Both the position numbers and the translations under genes were made by a program. The notes under the pieces are model-generated. The model made no database searches, was not told the origin of the DNA, and saw only the letters and a program-made list of their open reading frames with translations. This document shows, one piece after another, positions 30,752 to 39,958 of a stretch of 42,165 nt of DNA (position 1 is the stretch's first letter; each line of letters begins with the position of its first letter). The stretch lies in the NCBI GenBank assembly GCA_900757705.1, contig CAAEOW010000140.1, positions 1 to 42,165 of the forward strand, in the 5' to 3' direction. This DNA is from an uncultured Collinsella sp. GTDB taxonomy: Bacteria > Actinomycetota > Coriobacteriia > Coriobacteriales > Coriobacteriaceae.

Positions 30752-33502
30752 CTAGGCGCTGCGCTTGGCCTCGAGCTTGGCCTGAGCGGCAGCCAGGCGC
30801 GCGAGGGGCACGCGATAGGGCGAGCAGGACACGTAGTCCACGTCGGCCACGTTAAACAGGCCCTTGATGGACTTGGGGTCGCCGCCGTGCTCACCGCACA
30901 CGCCAAAGTGCATGCCGGGATTGGTGGCGCGGCCCTTCTCGACAGCCATGCGCACGAGCTCCAGCACCGCCGAGTCGATAGTCTCGAAGGGATTGTCCTT
31001 CAGGATCTTCTTGTGCATGTACAGCGGGATGAACTTGGCCTCGGCATCGTCACGAGAGAAGCCGAAGGTCGTCTGCGTGAGGTCGTTGGTGCCAAAGCAG
31101 AAGAAGTCGGCATGATGGGCGATCTCGTCAGCGACCATGCAGGCACGCGGCAGCTCGAGCATCGTGCCCACGGGAATATTGAGCTCGACGCCTTCCTCGG
31201 CGGAAACCTCTGCGATCACGCGCTCGATGACCTCGCGGGTCTGGACATGCTCGGCCGTGATGGAGACGAGCGGAACCATGATCTCGGGGCGCGGGTCGAC
31301 GCCCTCCTTGATAAGGCGGGCAGCAGCCGTGGCGACGGCGCGAACCTGCATGAGAGGCAGATCGCTAAAGACGACGGACAGGCGCACGCCGCGCAAGCCC
31401 AGCATGGGGTTGGACTCGACCATGCCGTCAATGCGACGCAGGCGGGCGCGCAGGGCAGTGAGCTCCTCCTCGGGAGCGTCGGCGGCCTCCTTCTTAGTGA
31501 TGGCGACCTCGAGCTCGCGAGGATTATCCAGGAACTCATGAAGCGGCGGATCGAGCAGGCGGACGACCACATCGCGACCGGACATGGTCTTGAACATCGC
31601 CAGGAAGTCCTCGGTCTGAACCTTGAGCAGGTCGGCCAGGGCCTGCTGCTTCACGGCCTCATCGTCAGACAGGATAAAGCTCTGGATGATGTTCTTGCGA
31701 TCGCCCAGGAACATGTGCTCGGTGCGGCACAGACCGATGGCCTCGGCGCCAAACTCAAGAGCGAGCTCGGCATCCTCGGGGTTGTCGGCGTTGACGCGCA
31801 CGTGGTTGGCGTGACCGTCGGTCTCGTCCAAACGGATCTCATCGGCCCAGGACAGGATGGTGTCCAGGTCGCCGGTGAGCTCTGCAGAGACCAGGTCGAC
31901 CGCGCCGTCGACGACGATACCCTGGGTGCCGTCGATGGAGATGACATCACCCTCGCGCAGCACGCGGTCGCTGCCCTCGATGTGCACGACCTTCTCGGCA
32001 GCGTCGATATGGAAGCGCTCGACACCGCAGACGCAGGGCGTACCCATGCCGCGGGCGATAACGGCGGCATGGCTCGTCTTGCCGCCATGGCTGGTCAGGA
32101 TGCCCTCGGCGGCGACCATGCCCTTCAGGTCGTCGGGGTTGGTCTCCCAGCGGACCAGAATGACCTTGTGGCCCTCGGCGGAACGCGCGACGGCGTCATC
32201 ACTCGAGAACACGACCTCGCCCACGGCGGCACCGGGGCTGGCGTTAAGGCCGCTGGCCAGGGCCTCGTACTTCTTGGAGGAGTCGAACTGCGGGTGCAGG
32301 AGCTGATCGAGCTGCGCGGGATCGATGCGGCTCACGGCCTCCTCGCGGGTGATGAGGCCCTCCTCGACCATCTCGATAGCGATGCGCAGCGCGGCGGTAG
32401 CGGTGCGCTTGCCCACGCGGGTCTGAAGCATCCAAAGTTTACCCTGCTCGATGGTGAATTCGATATCGCACATATCGCGGTAATGATCCTCGAGCGTCAG
32501 GAACACGCGCTCGAGCTCCTCACCAGCGGACTCGAGGCCCGGGGTGGTCTTGAGGTCGGCGATGGGCTCAGTGTTGCGGATGCCGGCGACGACGTCCTCG
32601 CCCTGGGCATTCACCAAAAAGTCGCCATAGAACTCCTTGGTGCCGTCGGCCGGGTTGCGCGTAAAGGCGACGCCGGTCGCAGAGGTCTCGCCCTTGTTGC
32701 CAAAGGCCATGGCCTGGACGTTGACGGCGGTACCGAGCTCGTCAGAGATGCCGTGCTGTTTGCGGTAAATGCAGGCACGCTCGTTCATCCAGCTGCCAAA
32801 GACGGCCTGGATGGCAAGGCGCAACTGGAGCTCCGGATCATGCGGGAAGACGGGCTTGCCGTCGGCAACCTCAAGCTCGGGATACAGGGTCGCCTCGACG
32901 TTCTCGGAGAAGATGCCCTTAAAGGTCTCGACGAGCTCCTGCAGGTCCTCGGCCGAAAGCTCGGAATCGACACGAACGCCGGCGACCAGGCGGGCCTGGG
33001 TCAGAGCGTTCTCGAATAGGTCGGCGTCGACGCCCATGACGACGTTGGAGAACATCTGGATAAAGCGACGGTAGCTGTCCCAGGCAAAGCGCGGGTTCTG
33101 CGTCTGCGCGATAAGGCCCTGGACGGAATCGTCGTTGAGGCCCAGGTTGAGGACCGTGTCCATCATGCCGGGCATGGAGAACGGAGCGCCCGAGCGAACC
33201 GACACGAGCAGCGGATCGGAGGCATCGCCGAGTTTCTTGCCGCAACGGGCCTCGAGGTCCGCCTCGGCGGCAACGATCTCATCGAGTGCGCCTTCGGGCC
33301 AGACGTTGCCGGCACCGGAGTACTCGACACAGGTCTGGCAGGTAATGGTAAAGCCACCGGGAACCGGCAGACCGATGCGGCTCATCTCGGCAAGGTTTGC
33401 GCCTTTGCCGCCAAGCACGAAGTTCATGGATTTGTCGCCCTCAGTGACACAGGTGCCCTGGGCGTCGGTTCCAAAACGGTAAACCCTCTTGCAATCGCTC
33501 AC
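30752..33502 (-). CDS. ppdK: Pyruvate, phosphate dikinase
   Basis: Interconverts pyruvate + ATP + Pi with PEP + AMP + PPi, serving glycolysis or gluconeogenesis in anaerobes. The 916-residue protein has the N-terminal ATP-grasp part (GGKGANLAEM, SGAPFSMPGMMDTVLNLGLN) and the swivelling phosphohistidine domain with SHGGKTSHAAVIARGMG (H478; neighbouring T476 is the residue PDRP modifies in this family). The PEP/pyruvate barrel carries RTEHMF, DPPLHEF and C869 in GVCGEHGGDP. Common enzymes read GGMTSH; here M is K. The start is GTG at 33502 behind GGAAGGGGAAG. The next gene upstream is its regulator, ppsR. Confidence 0.97.
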   Translation of the reverse strand: MSDCKRVYRFGTDAQGTCVTEGDKSMNFVLGGKGANLAEMSRIGLPVPGGFTITCQTCVEYSGAGNVWPEGALDEIVAAEADLEARCGKKLGDASDPLLVSVRSGAPFSMPGMMDTVLNLGLNDDSVQGLIAQTQNPRFAWDSYRRFIQMFSNVVMGVDADLFENALTQARLVAGVRVDSELSAEDLQELVETFKGIFSENVEATLYPELEVADGKPVFPHDPELQLRLAIQAVFGSWMNERACIYRKQHGISDELGTAVNVQAMAFGNKGETSATGVAFTRNPADGTKEFYGDFLVNAQGEDVVAGIRNTEPIADLKTTPGLESAGEELERVFLTLEDHYRDMCDIEFTIEQGKLWMLQTRVGKRTATAALRIAIEMVEEGLITREEAVSRIDPAQLDQLLHPQFDSSKKYEALASGLNASPGAAVGEVVFSSDDAVARSAEGHKVILVRWETNPDDLKGMVAAEGILTSHGGKTSHAAVIARGMGTPCVCGVERFHIDAAEKVVHIEGSDRVLREGDVISIDGTQGIVVDGAVDLVSAELTGDLDTILSWADEIRLDETDGHANHVRVNADNPEDAELALEFGAEAIGLCRTEHMFLGDRKNIIQSFILSDDEAVKQQALADLLKVQTEDFLAMFKTMSGRDVVVRLLDPPLHEFLDNPRELEVAITKKEAADAPEEELTALRARLRRIDGMVESNPMLGLRGVRLSVVFSDLPLMQVRAVATAAARLIKEGVDPRPEIMVPLVSITAEHVQTREVIERVIAEVSAEEGVELNIPVGTMLELPRACMVADEIAHHADFFCFGTNDLTQTTFGFSRDDAEAKFIPLYMHKKILKDNPFETIDSAVLELVRMAVEKGRATNPGMHFGVCGEHGGDPKSIKGLFNVADVDYVSCSPYRVPLARLAAAQAKLEAKRSA

Positions 33503-33577
33503 GATACTTCCCCTTCCATGCGCTTACGCGCACGACCGTGGTAACGAATCGACCCGCCGGATGCGGGCCGTGAGGGA

Positions 33578-33583
33578 ACTATA
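33578..33583 (-). promoter_or_regulatory. ppdK: Candidate -10 of ppdK
   Basis: TATAGT on the minus strand, with no clear -35, about 80 bases before the ppdK GTG. It is flanked by CCCGCCG and CGGCGGG (33590-33584 and 33559-33553), an inverted repeat. The remainder of the gap 33591-33767 is AT-rich toward the right and shows nothing I can name. Confidence 0.35.
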
Positions 33584-33767
33584 CGGCGGGTTTTGGACAG
33601 GCTTGAGCAGAGGGTGCGCGGTTTGGTAAACGTGCTAAAACCGGCGGTAAACGGTAGGTAAAGGTGGTTACCTTATGAAGATACCACTACAAGGAAAATG
33701 CAGGTCGGATGCGATGTTTTTGCTAAATCGCTTTACCATTTATCAGCATTAATTCCAAGTATTCTCT

Positions 33768-33831
33768 TTGGTTAGCTAAAAGAGCCCCGTCCCAAATTAG
33801 CTAACCAAACAACCTTGTCCCAAGTGAGCTA
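33768..33831. repeat. REP-like palindromic element abutting the ppsR stop
   Basis: TTGGTTAGCTAA (33768-33779) and TTAGCTAACCAA (33797-33808) are perfect 12-bp inverted arms around a 17-base loop AAGAGCCCCGTCCCAAA. A second unit CTTGTCCCAAGTGAGCTA follows (33814-33831) and runs into the ppsR stop codon. Core bases (GTCCC-AA-TGAG) resemble the RAYT-flanking units, and a related copy lies at 41825-41856. Confidence 0.65.
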
Positions 33832-34704
33832 CTTTTGTTGAGCGCGGCGGGCGGCACGGCGGGCTCTGGCTTCCTGGATCTCCTCGAGGTGGGCAATGAT
33901 CTCGGCAGCGCTTTCCTCGATGGCTTTGCCGTCGGTGCGCACCACAAAGCAGCCCAGGCGCTTCATGAGGGCACGGGCATCCTCAAGCTCACTGCGCACG
34001 CACTCAGGCTCGGCATAGGAGCCTGCGACGGCGCGGGCGTAGTCGTCGCCCAAGCGGCTATCGCGAATCTCGGAAATCACATCGACGGTCGAAATCAAGC
34101 CGAACAGGCGCATCGGGTCAACCTCGTAAATCGACTTGGGCGGCTCCATGCCATGCGCCAGTGGGACATTGGCGACCTTGTAGCCCTGATAGGCTAAATA
34201 CATCGACAGCGGCGTCTTGGATGTACGCGACACACCCAGCAGCACGATATCGGCACCCGACAGATCGTCACAACCACGACCGTCATCGTGCTCAACGAAA
34301 TACTCCATGGCCTCGATACGATGGAAATAGCGGTCATCGGTCTTGTGAATCACGCCCGCAACGCACTTGGGCGGCACACCGATGAGCGACGACAGCACGG
34401 CAAGCGTCGGGCCGATCAGGTCGACCGAACGGATATGCAGCATACCCAGGTAATCGAGCACGCGGGCGCGAAGCGCCGGATCGACAATGGTATGGAACAC
34501 GGCGACATCGCGATGGTCGGCATCGACGCGCGGACCCACAAATGACTTGACCTGCTCCACCGAGGTCACCTTGGGCAGGCGCAAGAGACGAAAAGCCCCT
34601 TCATCAAATTGCCCGGACGCCGCAAGCACCACCTCACAAGCGGTATCGCCGAGCGAATCGGAGATAACGATAACGGTGGGACGAGCGGTGACCGGGCAAT
34701 CCAT
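33829..34704 (-). CDS. ppsR: Pyruvate, phosphate dikinase regulatory protein (PDRP)
   Basis: Bifunctional ADP-dependent kinase / Pi-dependent pyrophosphorylase (DUF299) that switches PPDK off and on by modifying a threonine near the catalytic histidine. The 291-residue protein starts VIVISDSLGDTACEV and has the P-loop-like GVSRTSKTPLSMYLAYQGYKVANVPL, DLIGPTLAVL and the KTDDRYFHRIEAMEYFVEHDDG segment. A C-terminal tail rich in Arg, Ala and Glu follows. ATG 34704 has AAGGAG nine bases upstream. Location next to ppdK fits PPDK rather than PEP synthetase as target. Confidence 0.95.
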   Translation of the reverse strand: MDCPVTARPTVIVISDSLGDTACEVVLAASGQFDEGAFRLLRLPKVTSVEQVKSFVGPRVDADHRDVAVFHTIVDPALRARVLDYLGMLHIRSVDLIGPTLAVLSSLIGVPPKCVAGVIHKTDDRYFHRIEAMEYFVEHDDGRGCDDLSGADIVLLGVSRTSKTPLSMYLAYQGYKVANVPLAHGMEPPKSIYEVDPMRLFGLISTVDVISEIRDSRLGDDYARAVAGSYAEPECVRSELEDARALMKRLGCFVVRTDGKAIEESAAEIIAHLEEIQEARARRAARRAQQK

Positions 34705-34738
34705 GCGGGGCTCCTTTTGCGCTTATGCGCAGGCTGGC

Positions 34739-36835
34739 TTACTTTTTGCGGGCAAGCTCACCGATGTTGGCGATGCCGGAGAAAACGGCCTCGAAGCGGT
34801 TGAGCAGCTTAAGGCGATTATCGCGAAGCTGCTCGTCCTTGTCCATGACCATGACCTCGTCGAAGAAGCGGTCGATGGGGGCACGCAGGGCGGCGAGGGC
34901 AGCAAATGCGGCCGGGTAGTCCTCGGCAGCAAGGGCGGCATCGACAGCGGTCTGAGCAGCCTCGGAGGCGTCGGCGAGCGCGAGTTCGGCCTCGCCCATC
35001 AGGGCGCGGTCGTACTCCGCACACAGCTCGGGCTTCGAGATATGCGCGGCACGGGCATAGGCGGTAGCCAGGTTGTCGAACGTCTCAGCGTCGTTCTTGC
35101 GGGCCTCGTCGAGGGCAGCGCAGCGGGCAAAGAAGACGGACGGGGCGATGATATGCACCGCAGAGACGGCGGCGACGGTATCGGCCGGAATCTTCTCGTC
35201 GCGGGCCATGCTCACCAGGCGGCCGTGGAAGAAGTCGCGGACCTGCTGGGCGACCTCGGCGGCGTCGAACTCAATGCCCTGCTCGGTGTAAAGCTGCAGA
35301 GCAAAGTCAATCAGCGACGTGGGGTCGATCGGCAGACGGTCGCGCAGGATGTTGATGATGCCGATAGCGGCACGACGCAGCGCGTAGGGGTCGGAGGAGC
35401 CGGTCGGAGGCTCGCCGATGGCAAAGATACCGGCGATGGTATCGAGCTTGTCGGCGCAGGCCACGATGCAGCCAGCGGTGCCCTCGGGCAGCTCGTCACC
35501 GGCAAAGCGGGGACGATAGTGGTCGCGAATGGCGTGGGCGACCTCGTCGTTCTCCCCCATCGCGGTCGCGTAGTAACCGCCCATCACGCCCTGCTGGCTC
35601 GTGAACTCGACGACGGCGTTGGACACCAGGTCGGCCTTGCACAGGTGCGCGGCACGGCCGGCGTCGGCTGCCAGGTGAGCACCCAGGTGCGCCTCACGGG
35701 CAATAGCGAGCGCGAGCTGCTCAATACGCTCGGACTTGGCGAGCACGCTGCCGAGCTTCTCCTGGAAAGAGACCTTGGCCAGGCGCTCACGAAACTCGTC
35801 GAGAGAGATCTTCAGATCCTCCTCGTAGAAGAACTTGGCGTCATACAGGCGTGCGCGCACGACGCGCTCGTTGCCGTCGATCACGCGCTCGGCATTCTCG
35901 GGCTTGCTGTTGGAGACGACCACGAACTCACGCGTAAGCTTGCCCTCGCCGTCATAGATCGGGAAGTAGCGCTGGTTGGTGAGCATGGACTCGCAGATGA
36001 TCTCGTGCGGGACCTTGAGGAACTCCTCATCGAAGGTACCGACGAGCACCGTCGGCCACTCGCAGAGGTTGATAACCTCCTCAAAGACCTTCTTGGGCGT
36101 ATCGACATGGCAGCCGGGACGGGCAGCCTCGACCTCGGCGATACCGGCTAGAATCGCCTCGCGACGGCGCTCGGCAGAAAGCACGCCGGCGTCCTCGAGC
36201 ACCTGCTCGTAGGCGGCGGGGCTAGCGACAACGTGGTCACCGGGGCCAAGCACGCGATGGCCGCGCGTAGTGTTGCCGCTCGTCACGTCGGCAAACGACA
36301 CGGGCACAACATCCTCGCCCAGAAGGCAGCAGATCCAGCGGACCGGGCGCACGAAGGTGGCGTGCTCGTGGCCCCAGCGCTGACTACGGTAGTTGGGCCA
36401 CTGCAGGCCGGCGATGGTCTTCTCGCACAGGGCCGTCAGGATCGGAGTAGCCGGAGCGGAAGGAATGTTCTTCTCGGCAAAGACGTACTCACGGCCGTCG
36501 GTGTCCTCGCGACGGACCAGATCCTCGGCAGCCACACCGCACTTGCGGGCGAAGCCCTGGGCGGCCTTGGTGGCGTTACCGTCAGCGTCGAAGGAGATGT
36601 TGGCCGCAGGGCCACGCTTGACCTCGTGAACCTCATCGGTCGCAGTGGCGACGTTGGCCACGAGCGCAGCCAGACGACGCGGACTCGAGATCACGCGGAC
36701 CTCGCCATGGGCCAGACCGGCCTCGTCGAGGCCCTTGGCGATCATGGTGCCAAGCTGCTTGACAGCATTGTTCAGCGGTGCGGAGGGCATTTCCTCCGTA
36801 CCGATCTCAAACAGGAAATCCTTAGCGTCTGCCAT
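34739..36835 (-). CDS. glyS: Glycyl-tRNA synthetase beta subunit
   Basis: Tetramer partner of GlyQ that binds tRNA-Gly and its anticodon. The 698-residue product starts DFLFEIGTEEMPSAPLNNAVKQL, with RRLAALV, FVRPVRWICCLLG, the HD-like region and PEGTAGCIVACADKLDTIAGIFAIGEPPTGSSDPYALRR, then a C-terminal DALR-like domain with FFDEVMVMDKDEQLRDNRLKLL. Length is typical (about 690). The ATG lies three bases after the glyQ stop. Confidence 0.97.
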   Translation of the reverse strand: MADAKDFLFEIGTEEMPSAPLNNAVKQLGTMIAKGLDEAGLAHGEVRVISSPRRLAALVANVATATDEVHEVKRGPAANISFDADGNATKAAQGFARKCGVAAEDLVRREDTDGREYVFAEKNIPSAPATPILTALCEKTIAGLQWPNYRSQRWGHEHATFVRPVRWICCLLGEDVVPVSFADVTSGNTTRGHRVLGPGDHVVASPAAYEQVLEDAGVLSAERRREAILAGIAEVEAARPGCHVDTPKKVFEEVINLCEWPTVLVGTFDEEFLKVPHEIICESMLTNQRYFPIYDGEGKLTREFVVVSNSKPENAERVIDGNERVVRARLYDAKFFYEEDLKISLDEFRERLAKVSFQEKLGSVLAKSERIEQLALAIAREAHLGAHLAADAGRAAHLCKADLVSNAVVEFTSQQGVMGGYYATAMGENDEVAHAIRDHYRPRFAGDELPEGTAGCIVACADKLDTIAGIFAIGEPPTGSSDPYALRRAAIGIINILRDRLPIDPTSLIDFALQLYTEQGIEFDAAEVAQQVRDFFHGRLVSMARDEKIPADTVAAVSAVHIIAPSVFFARCAALDEARKNDAETFDNLATAYARAAHISKPELCAEYDRALMGEAELALADASEAAQTAVDAALAAEDYPAAFAALAALRAPIDRFFDEVMVMDKDEQLRDNRLKLLNRFEAVFSGIANIGELARKK

Positions 36836-36838
36836 GGC

Positions 36839-37750
36839 TTACGCCACCTCGCCTTCCTGGTCGGCATTCTCGTTGACTCCGGCGACCTCGGCCATATAGG
36901 CCTCGCAGCACGCCTTGGCGACGGCGCGGACGCGCAGGATGTAGTTGGCACGCTCGACCGCGGACAGGGCGCCGCGGGCATCGAGCAGGTTGAAAGCGTG
37001 GCTGCACTTCATGACACAGTCATACGCTGGCAGCGGCAGCTTGCGCTCCAGGCAGGAATGGCACTCGGCCTCGTAGTCGTCAAACTTCTGACGCATCATC
37101 TCGACGTTGGCGACCTCAAAGTTATAGGCACTGAACTCGCGCTCGTTCTCGAGGAACACGTCGCCATAGGTCATGGGCGTACCGTCGGGCAGGTAGCTCC
37201 ACACCAGGTCGTAAACGGAGTTGACGCCCTGGGCATACATGGCGATACGCTCCAGGCCATAGGTGATCTCGACGGGCACGGGGTCGACCTCGATGCCGCC
37301 CACCTGCTGGAAGTACGTAAACTGCGTGACCTCCATGCCGTTGAGCCAAACCTCCCAGCCAAGGCCCCAGGCGCCCAGGGTCGGGCTCTCCCAGTCATCC
37401 TCGACAAAGCGGACGTCATGGTCGTTGGGGTCCAGGCCAATGGCGGCCAGCGAACCCAGGTAGAGCTCCTGGGCGTTGACCGGCGAGGGCTTGATGAGCA
37501 CCTGGAACTGATAGTAGTGCTGCATGCGGTTAGGGTTCTCGCCGTAGCGGCCGTCGGCGGGACGGCGGCAGGGCTGCGCATAGCAGGTGCGCCACTCGGC
37601 GGGACCGAGCGAGCGCAGCGTGGTCGCGGTATGGAAGGTACCGGCACCGACCTCGGAGTCATAGGGCTGCATAATGACGCAGCCCTGCTCGCCCCAGTAC
37701 TGCTGGAGGCGCAGGATGATGTCTTGGAAGGAAAGCGATGAAGCGTTCAT
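36839..37750 (-). CDS. glyQ: Glycyl-tRNA synthetase alpha subunit
   Basis: Catalytic class II subunit that activates glycine. The 303-residue product has [67 protein letters not shown] and [27 protein letters not shown] 37750 follows GAGG. A -10-like TATAGT (37802-37797) right behind the lepB stop may add a promoter, but its -35 is weak. No T-box structure was recognised in the short gap. GlyQ and GlyS as separate chains are the bacterial heterotetrameric type. Confidence 0.97.
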   Translation of the reverse strand: MNASSLSFQDIILRLQQYWGEQGCVIMQPYDSEVGAGTFHTATTLRSLGPAEWRTCYAQPCRRPADGRYGENPNRMQHYYQFQVLIKPSPVNAQELYLGSLAAIGLDPNDHDVRFVEDDWESPTLGAWGLGWEVWLNGMEVTQFTYFQQVGGIEVDPVPVEITYGLERIAMYAQGVNSVYDLVWSYLPDGTPMTYGDVFLENEREFSAYNFEVANVEMMRQKFDDYEAECHSCLERKLPLPAYDCVMKCSHAFNLLDARGALSAVERANYILRVRAVAKACCEAYMAEVAGVNENADQEGEVA

Positions 37751-37809
37751 GCCTCTAATATCCCCTCGTCGAAACGATTACACGGTTAGGTACTGTACTA
37801 TAGCGGTTT

Positions 37810-38373
37810 TTAGTCGATAGCGCCGATGCGGTTGAGCGGCCAGTAGCGCACAAGCGCCACAGCGATCAAATCACAGCGATCGACGGGACCAAAGTAGCGC
37901 GAGTCGGCAGAGTTTTCGCGGTTGTCGCCCATCACCCACACGCACCCGTCGGGAACGGTGTAGGGATAACTCACCTGGGCGCCAGGCGCTTGGACCGAAA
38001 GCGGCCAGCTCATGCCGGTCGTATAGTCCTCATCGAGCGCCTGGCCGTCAACGACCACGCGACCGTCCTGCAAATCGACCGTCTGGCCGGCCGTGGCGAT
38101 AACGCGCTTGACAAGAACATCGTGCTCGGAGGTGCCATCGGGGTTGTGAAACACCACGATATCGCCCTGCTTGACGGGCTGGCCGAGCTCAAGGCTCACC
38201 TTCTGCGCCAGAATCTGATCGCCGATCTCGATCGTGTCCTCCATGGAACCGGTGGGCACTACAAAGGGCTCGACCACAAACGAGCGAATCAAGAAGGTGG
38301 CGACCAGTGCGATCGCGATGACCGCGATCCACTCAAAAGCTCCCCTCAACGCGGAATGTTGCGTAGGAACCAT
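37810..38373 (-). CDS. lepB: Signal peptidase I
   Basis: Membrane-anchored serine protease removing signal peptides of exported proteins. Counting from ATG 38373 (187 residues): one N-terminal TM helix (about 12-32, FEWIAVIAIALVATFLI), catalytic S43 in VPTGSMEDTI, general base K89 in VLVKRVIATAGQ, and box E GDNRENSADSRYFGPV. ATG is preferred over GTG 38379 because GAGGAG is five bases upstream. It lies two bases after trmD, a frequent neighbour in Actinobacteria and Firmicutes. Confidence 0.95.
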   Translation of the reverse strand: MVPTQHSALRGAFEWIAVIAIALVATFLIRSFVVEPFVVPTGSMEDTIEIGDQILAQKVSLELGQPVKQGDIVVFHNPDGTSEHDVLVKRVIATAGQTVDLQDGRVVVDGQALDEDYTTGMSWPLSVQAPGAQVSYPYTVPDGCVWVMGDNRENSADSRYFGPVDRCDLIAVALVRYWPLNRIGAID

Positions 38374-38375
38374 AC

Positions 38376-39134
38376 TCACTCCTCGCTCTGCGAATACGAA
38401 GCGTCAAGGATCACCTGCGCGTAAGCGCGCTCCTCGGGCGTGAGCCGCGCCGTCTCGATCAAGTCCGGACGCCAGCGGCAGGTGCGCTCGATGGCGTTCT
38501 TGCGACGCCAGGCATCGACCTTGGCGTGATCGCCGCTCACGAGCACCGGCGGCACGCCCTCGCCGTTGAACTCGGCGGGGCGGGTGTACTGCGCGTACTC
38601 GAGCAGGCCTCCGTCCTCGGCGGTCGAGAACGACTCGTCCACGTTGCTCATCTCGTCACCAAGGGCGCCGGGGATCAGGCGTACGACGGCATCGGCAACG
38701 ACCATAGCGGGAAGCTCGCCGCCCGTGAGCACGTAATCGCCGATCGACAGGCGCTCGTCGGCATACGCATAGGCACGCTCGTCGACACCTTCGTAACGGC
38801 TGCACACAAACAGCAGGCGCTCGCTTTTGAGCAGGCGCTCGGCCACATGCTGCGTAAAAGGCTCGCCGCACGGGGTGAAGAACACCACCGTCGGCTTGGG
38901 GCCCTCCGCGCTAATGGCCTCGATGGCCTCGGCGATAGGCTCGACCTTCATGAGCATGCCCTGCCCGCCGCCGTACGGCTCGTCATCGACGGTACGATGG
39001 CGGTCGTGCGTCCAGTCGCGCAGGTTATACGCCTTAAAATCAAAAAGGCCGGCCTTGCGGGCGCGGCCCAAAATCGATGTGGACATGACGGGCTCAAACA
39101 TCTCGGGAAAGACCGAAAGGGTCTCAATCAGCAT
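38376..39134 (-). CDS. trmD: tRNA (guanine37-N1)-methyltransferase
   Basis: SPOUT methyltransferase making m1G37, which prevents frameshifting. The 252-residue product has LSVFPEMFEPVMSTSILGRA, NLRDWTHDRHRTVDDEPYGGGQGM, and the trefoil-knot SAM-binding CSRYEGVDERAYAYADERLSIGDYVLTGGELPAMVV. ATG 39134 follows GGGAGGACAAC. It sits in the standard rpsP-rimM-trmD run. Confidence 0.97.
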   Translation of the reverse strand: MLIETLSVFPEMFEPVMSTSILGRARKAGLFDFKAYNLRDWTHDRHRTVDDEPYGGGQGMLMKVEPIAEAIEAISAEGPKPTVVFFTPCGEPFTQHVAERLLKSERLLFVCSRYEGVDERAYAYADERLSIGDYVLTGGELPAMVVADAVVRLIPGALGDEMSNVDESFSTAEDGGLLEYAQYTRPAEFNGEGVPPVLVSGDHAKVDAWRRKNAIERTCRWRPDLIETARLTPEERAYAQVILDASYSQSEE

Positions 39135-39144
39135 GTTGTCCTCC

Positions 39145-39666
39145 CTACTTGTCCATATCGATCAGGCCGTCCATAACGTGGACGGAAATTGTTCCTGTGT
39201 CGGGAAGATCGAGCACAACCTGCTCGATCACGGGAATCAGTACCTCGCCGTACCGATCGCCCTCGACAACCCAAACATCGTTAGCGGGCGTCGACATGAT
39301 CTCGACGATCGTACCGAGTGAACCGAAGCGCTCGTCGACCACCTCGCGACCCATCAGGTCGGTATAGGCGGCGTCGAGTGAATCGAGCTCAAAATCGTCA
39401 CGATTTGCCAACACATAGCATCCCGTGATGCCCTCGGCGGCCGTCAAGTCGTCAATGCCCTCAAACGAGACCAGATCGCCATCGCCCGTATCGGTGACGG
39501 ACACGACCGTGCAAAAGCGGTCGCGCTTGAGCGCCGGCGGCGTCAGGGCGACGCGCATACCCGGCTCTAATACAGAAGGAAGCCCCCGCAGCGGCTGCGC
39601 GAGGACCTCCCCCTTCCTTCCGTGCGGCTTGACCACACGGGCGATGTTTTTGTACTGGGACCTCAA
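39145..39666 (-). CDS. rimM: Ribosome maturation factor RimM
   Basis: Assists 30S head assembly and binds S19. The 173-residue protein has the N-terminal barrel IARVVKPHGRKGEVLAQPL, the inter-domain AYVLANRDD-like YVLANRDDFE, and the PRC-barrel DLMGREVVDERFGSLGTIVEI with VIPVIEQVVLD. The start is TTG at 39666; its codon lies inside a 14-base palindrome (39658-39671) at the junction with khpA and has only a weak Shine-Dalgarno sequence. Coupling to khpA is likely. Length is typical (about 170). Confidence 0.93.
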   Translation of the reverse strand: MRSQYKNIARVVKPHGRKGEVLAQPLRGLPSVLEPGMRVALTPPALKRDRFCTVVSVTDTGDGDLVSFEGIDDLTAAEGITGCYVLANRDDFELDSLDAAYTDLMGREVVDERFGSLGTIVEIMSTPANDVWVVEGDRYGEVLIPVIEQVVLDLPDTGTISVHVMDGLIDMDK

Positions 39667-39670
39667 GGTC

Positions 39671-39955
39671 CTAGCCCAGAACCTCTACCTCGACAGCAGT
39701 GTCGAGGCGAGCGGCCAGTGCACGGGCGAGCGTGCGAATGGCCTTGATGGTACGGCCACGACGGCCGATGACCTTAGCGACGTCATCCTCGGCGACCGAA
39801 ACCTCAATCGTGGAGGCGTCGTCACCATCGATGACCTCAAGGCTCACGGAATCCGGGTCGTCGACGATCTGAACAACGAGATATTCGACGAGATCGGCGA
39901 TGCGATCTGAGAGCATTGCCTCACCCTCGAGCTGTGCAGCGTCAACCTCAGGCAC
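39671..39955 (-). CDS. khpA: KH-domain RNA-binding protein KhpA
   Basis: Small RNA-binding protein; in streptococci it pairs with KhpB and affects cell size and division. The 94-residue product has one KH domain with GxxG loop in VAKVIGRRGRTIKAIRTL, and VSVAEDDV before it. The start is GTG at 39955, with GAGGAG six bases upstream, overlapping nothing and four bases from the rpsP stop. The order rpsP-khpA-rimM-trmD is conserved in Gram-positives. Confidence 0.93.
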   Translation of the reverse strand: MPEVDAAQLEGEAMLSDRIADLVEYLVVQIVDDPDSVSLEVIDGDDASTIEVSVAEDDVAKVIGRRGRTIKAIRTLARALAARLDTAVEVEVLG

Positions 39956-39958
39956 GAT

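Noticed and set aside
30740..33019. 759-codon open frame opposite ppdK
   Set aside because: Same antisense composition and no motifs; ppdK on the minus strand is fully supported.
33584..33767. Possible small RNA or gene upstream of ppdK
   Set aside because: No ribosome binding site plus open frame, no terminator and no good promoter could be supported, only moderate AT-richness.
37751..37809. T-box riboswitch before glyQ
   Set aside because: The gap of about 60 bases is too short for a T-box and has no terminator or T-box sequence.
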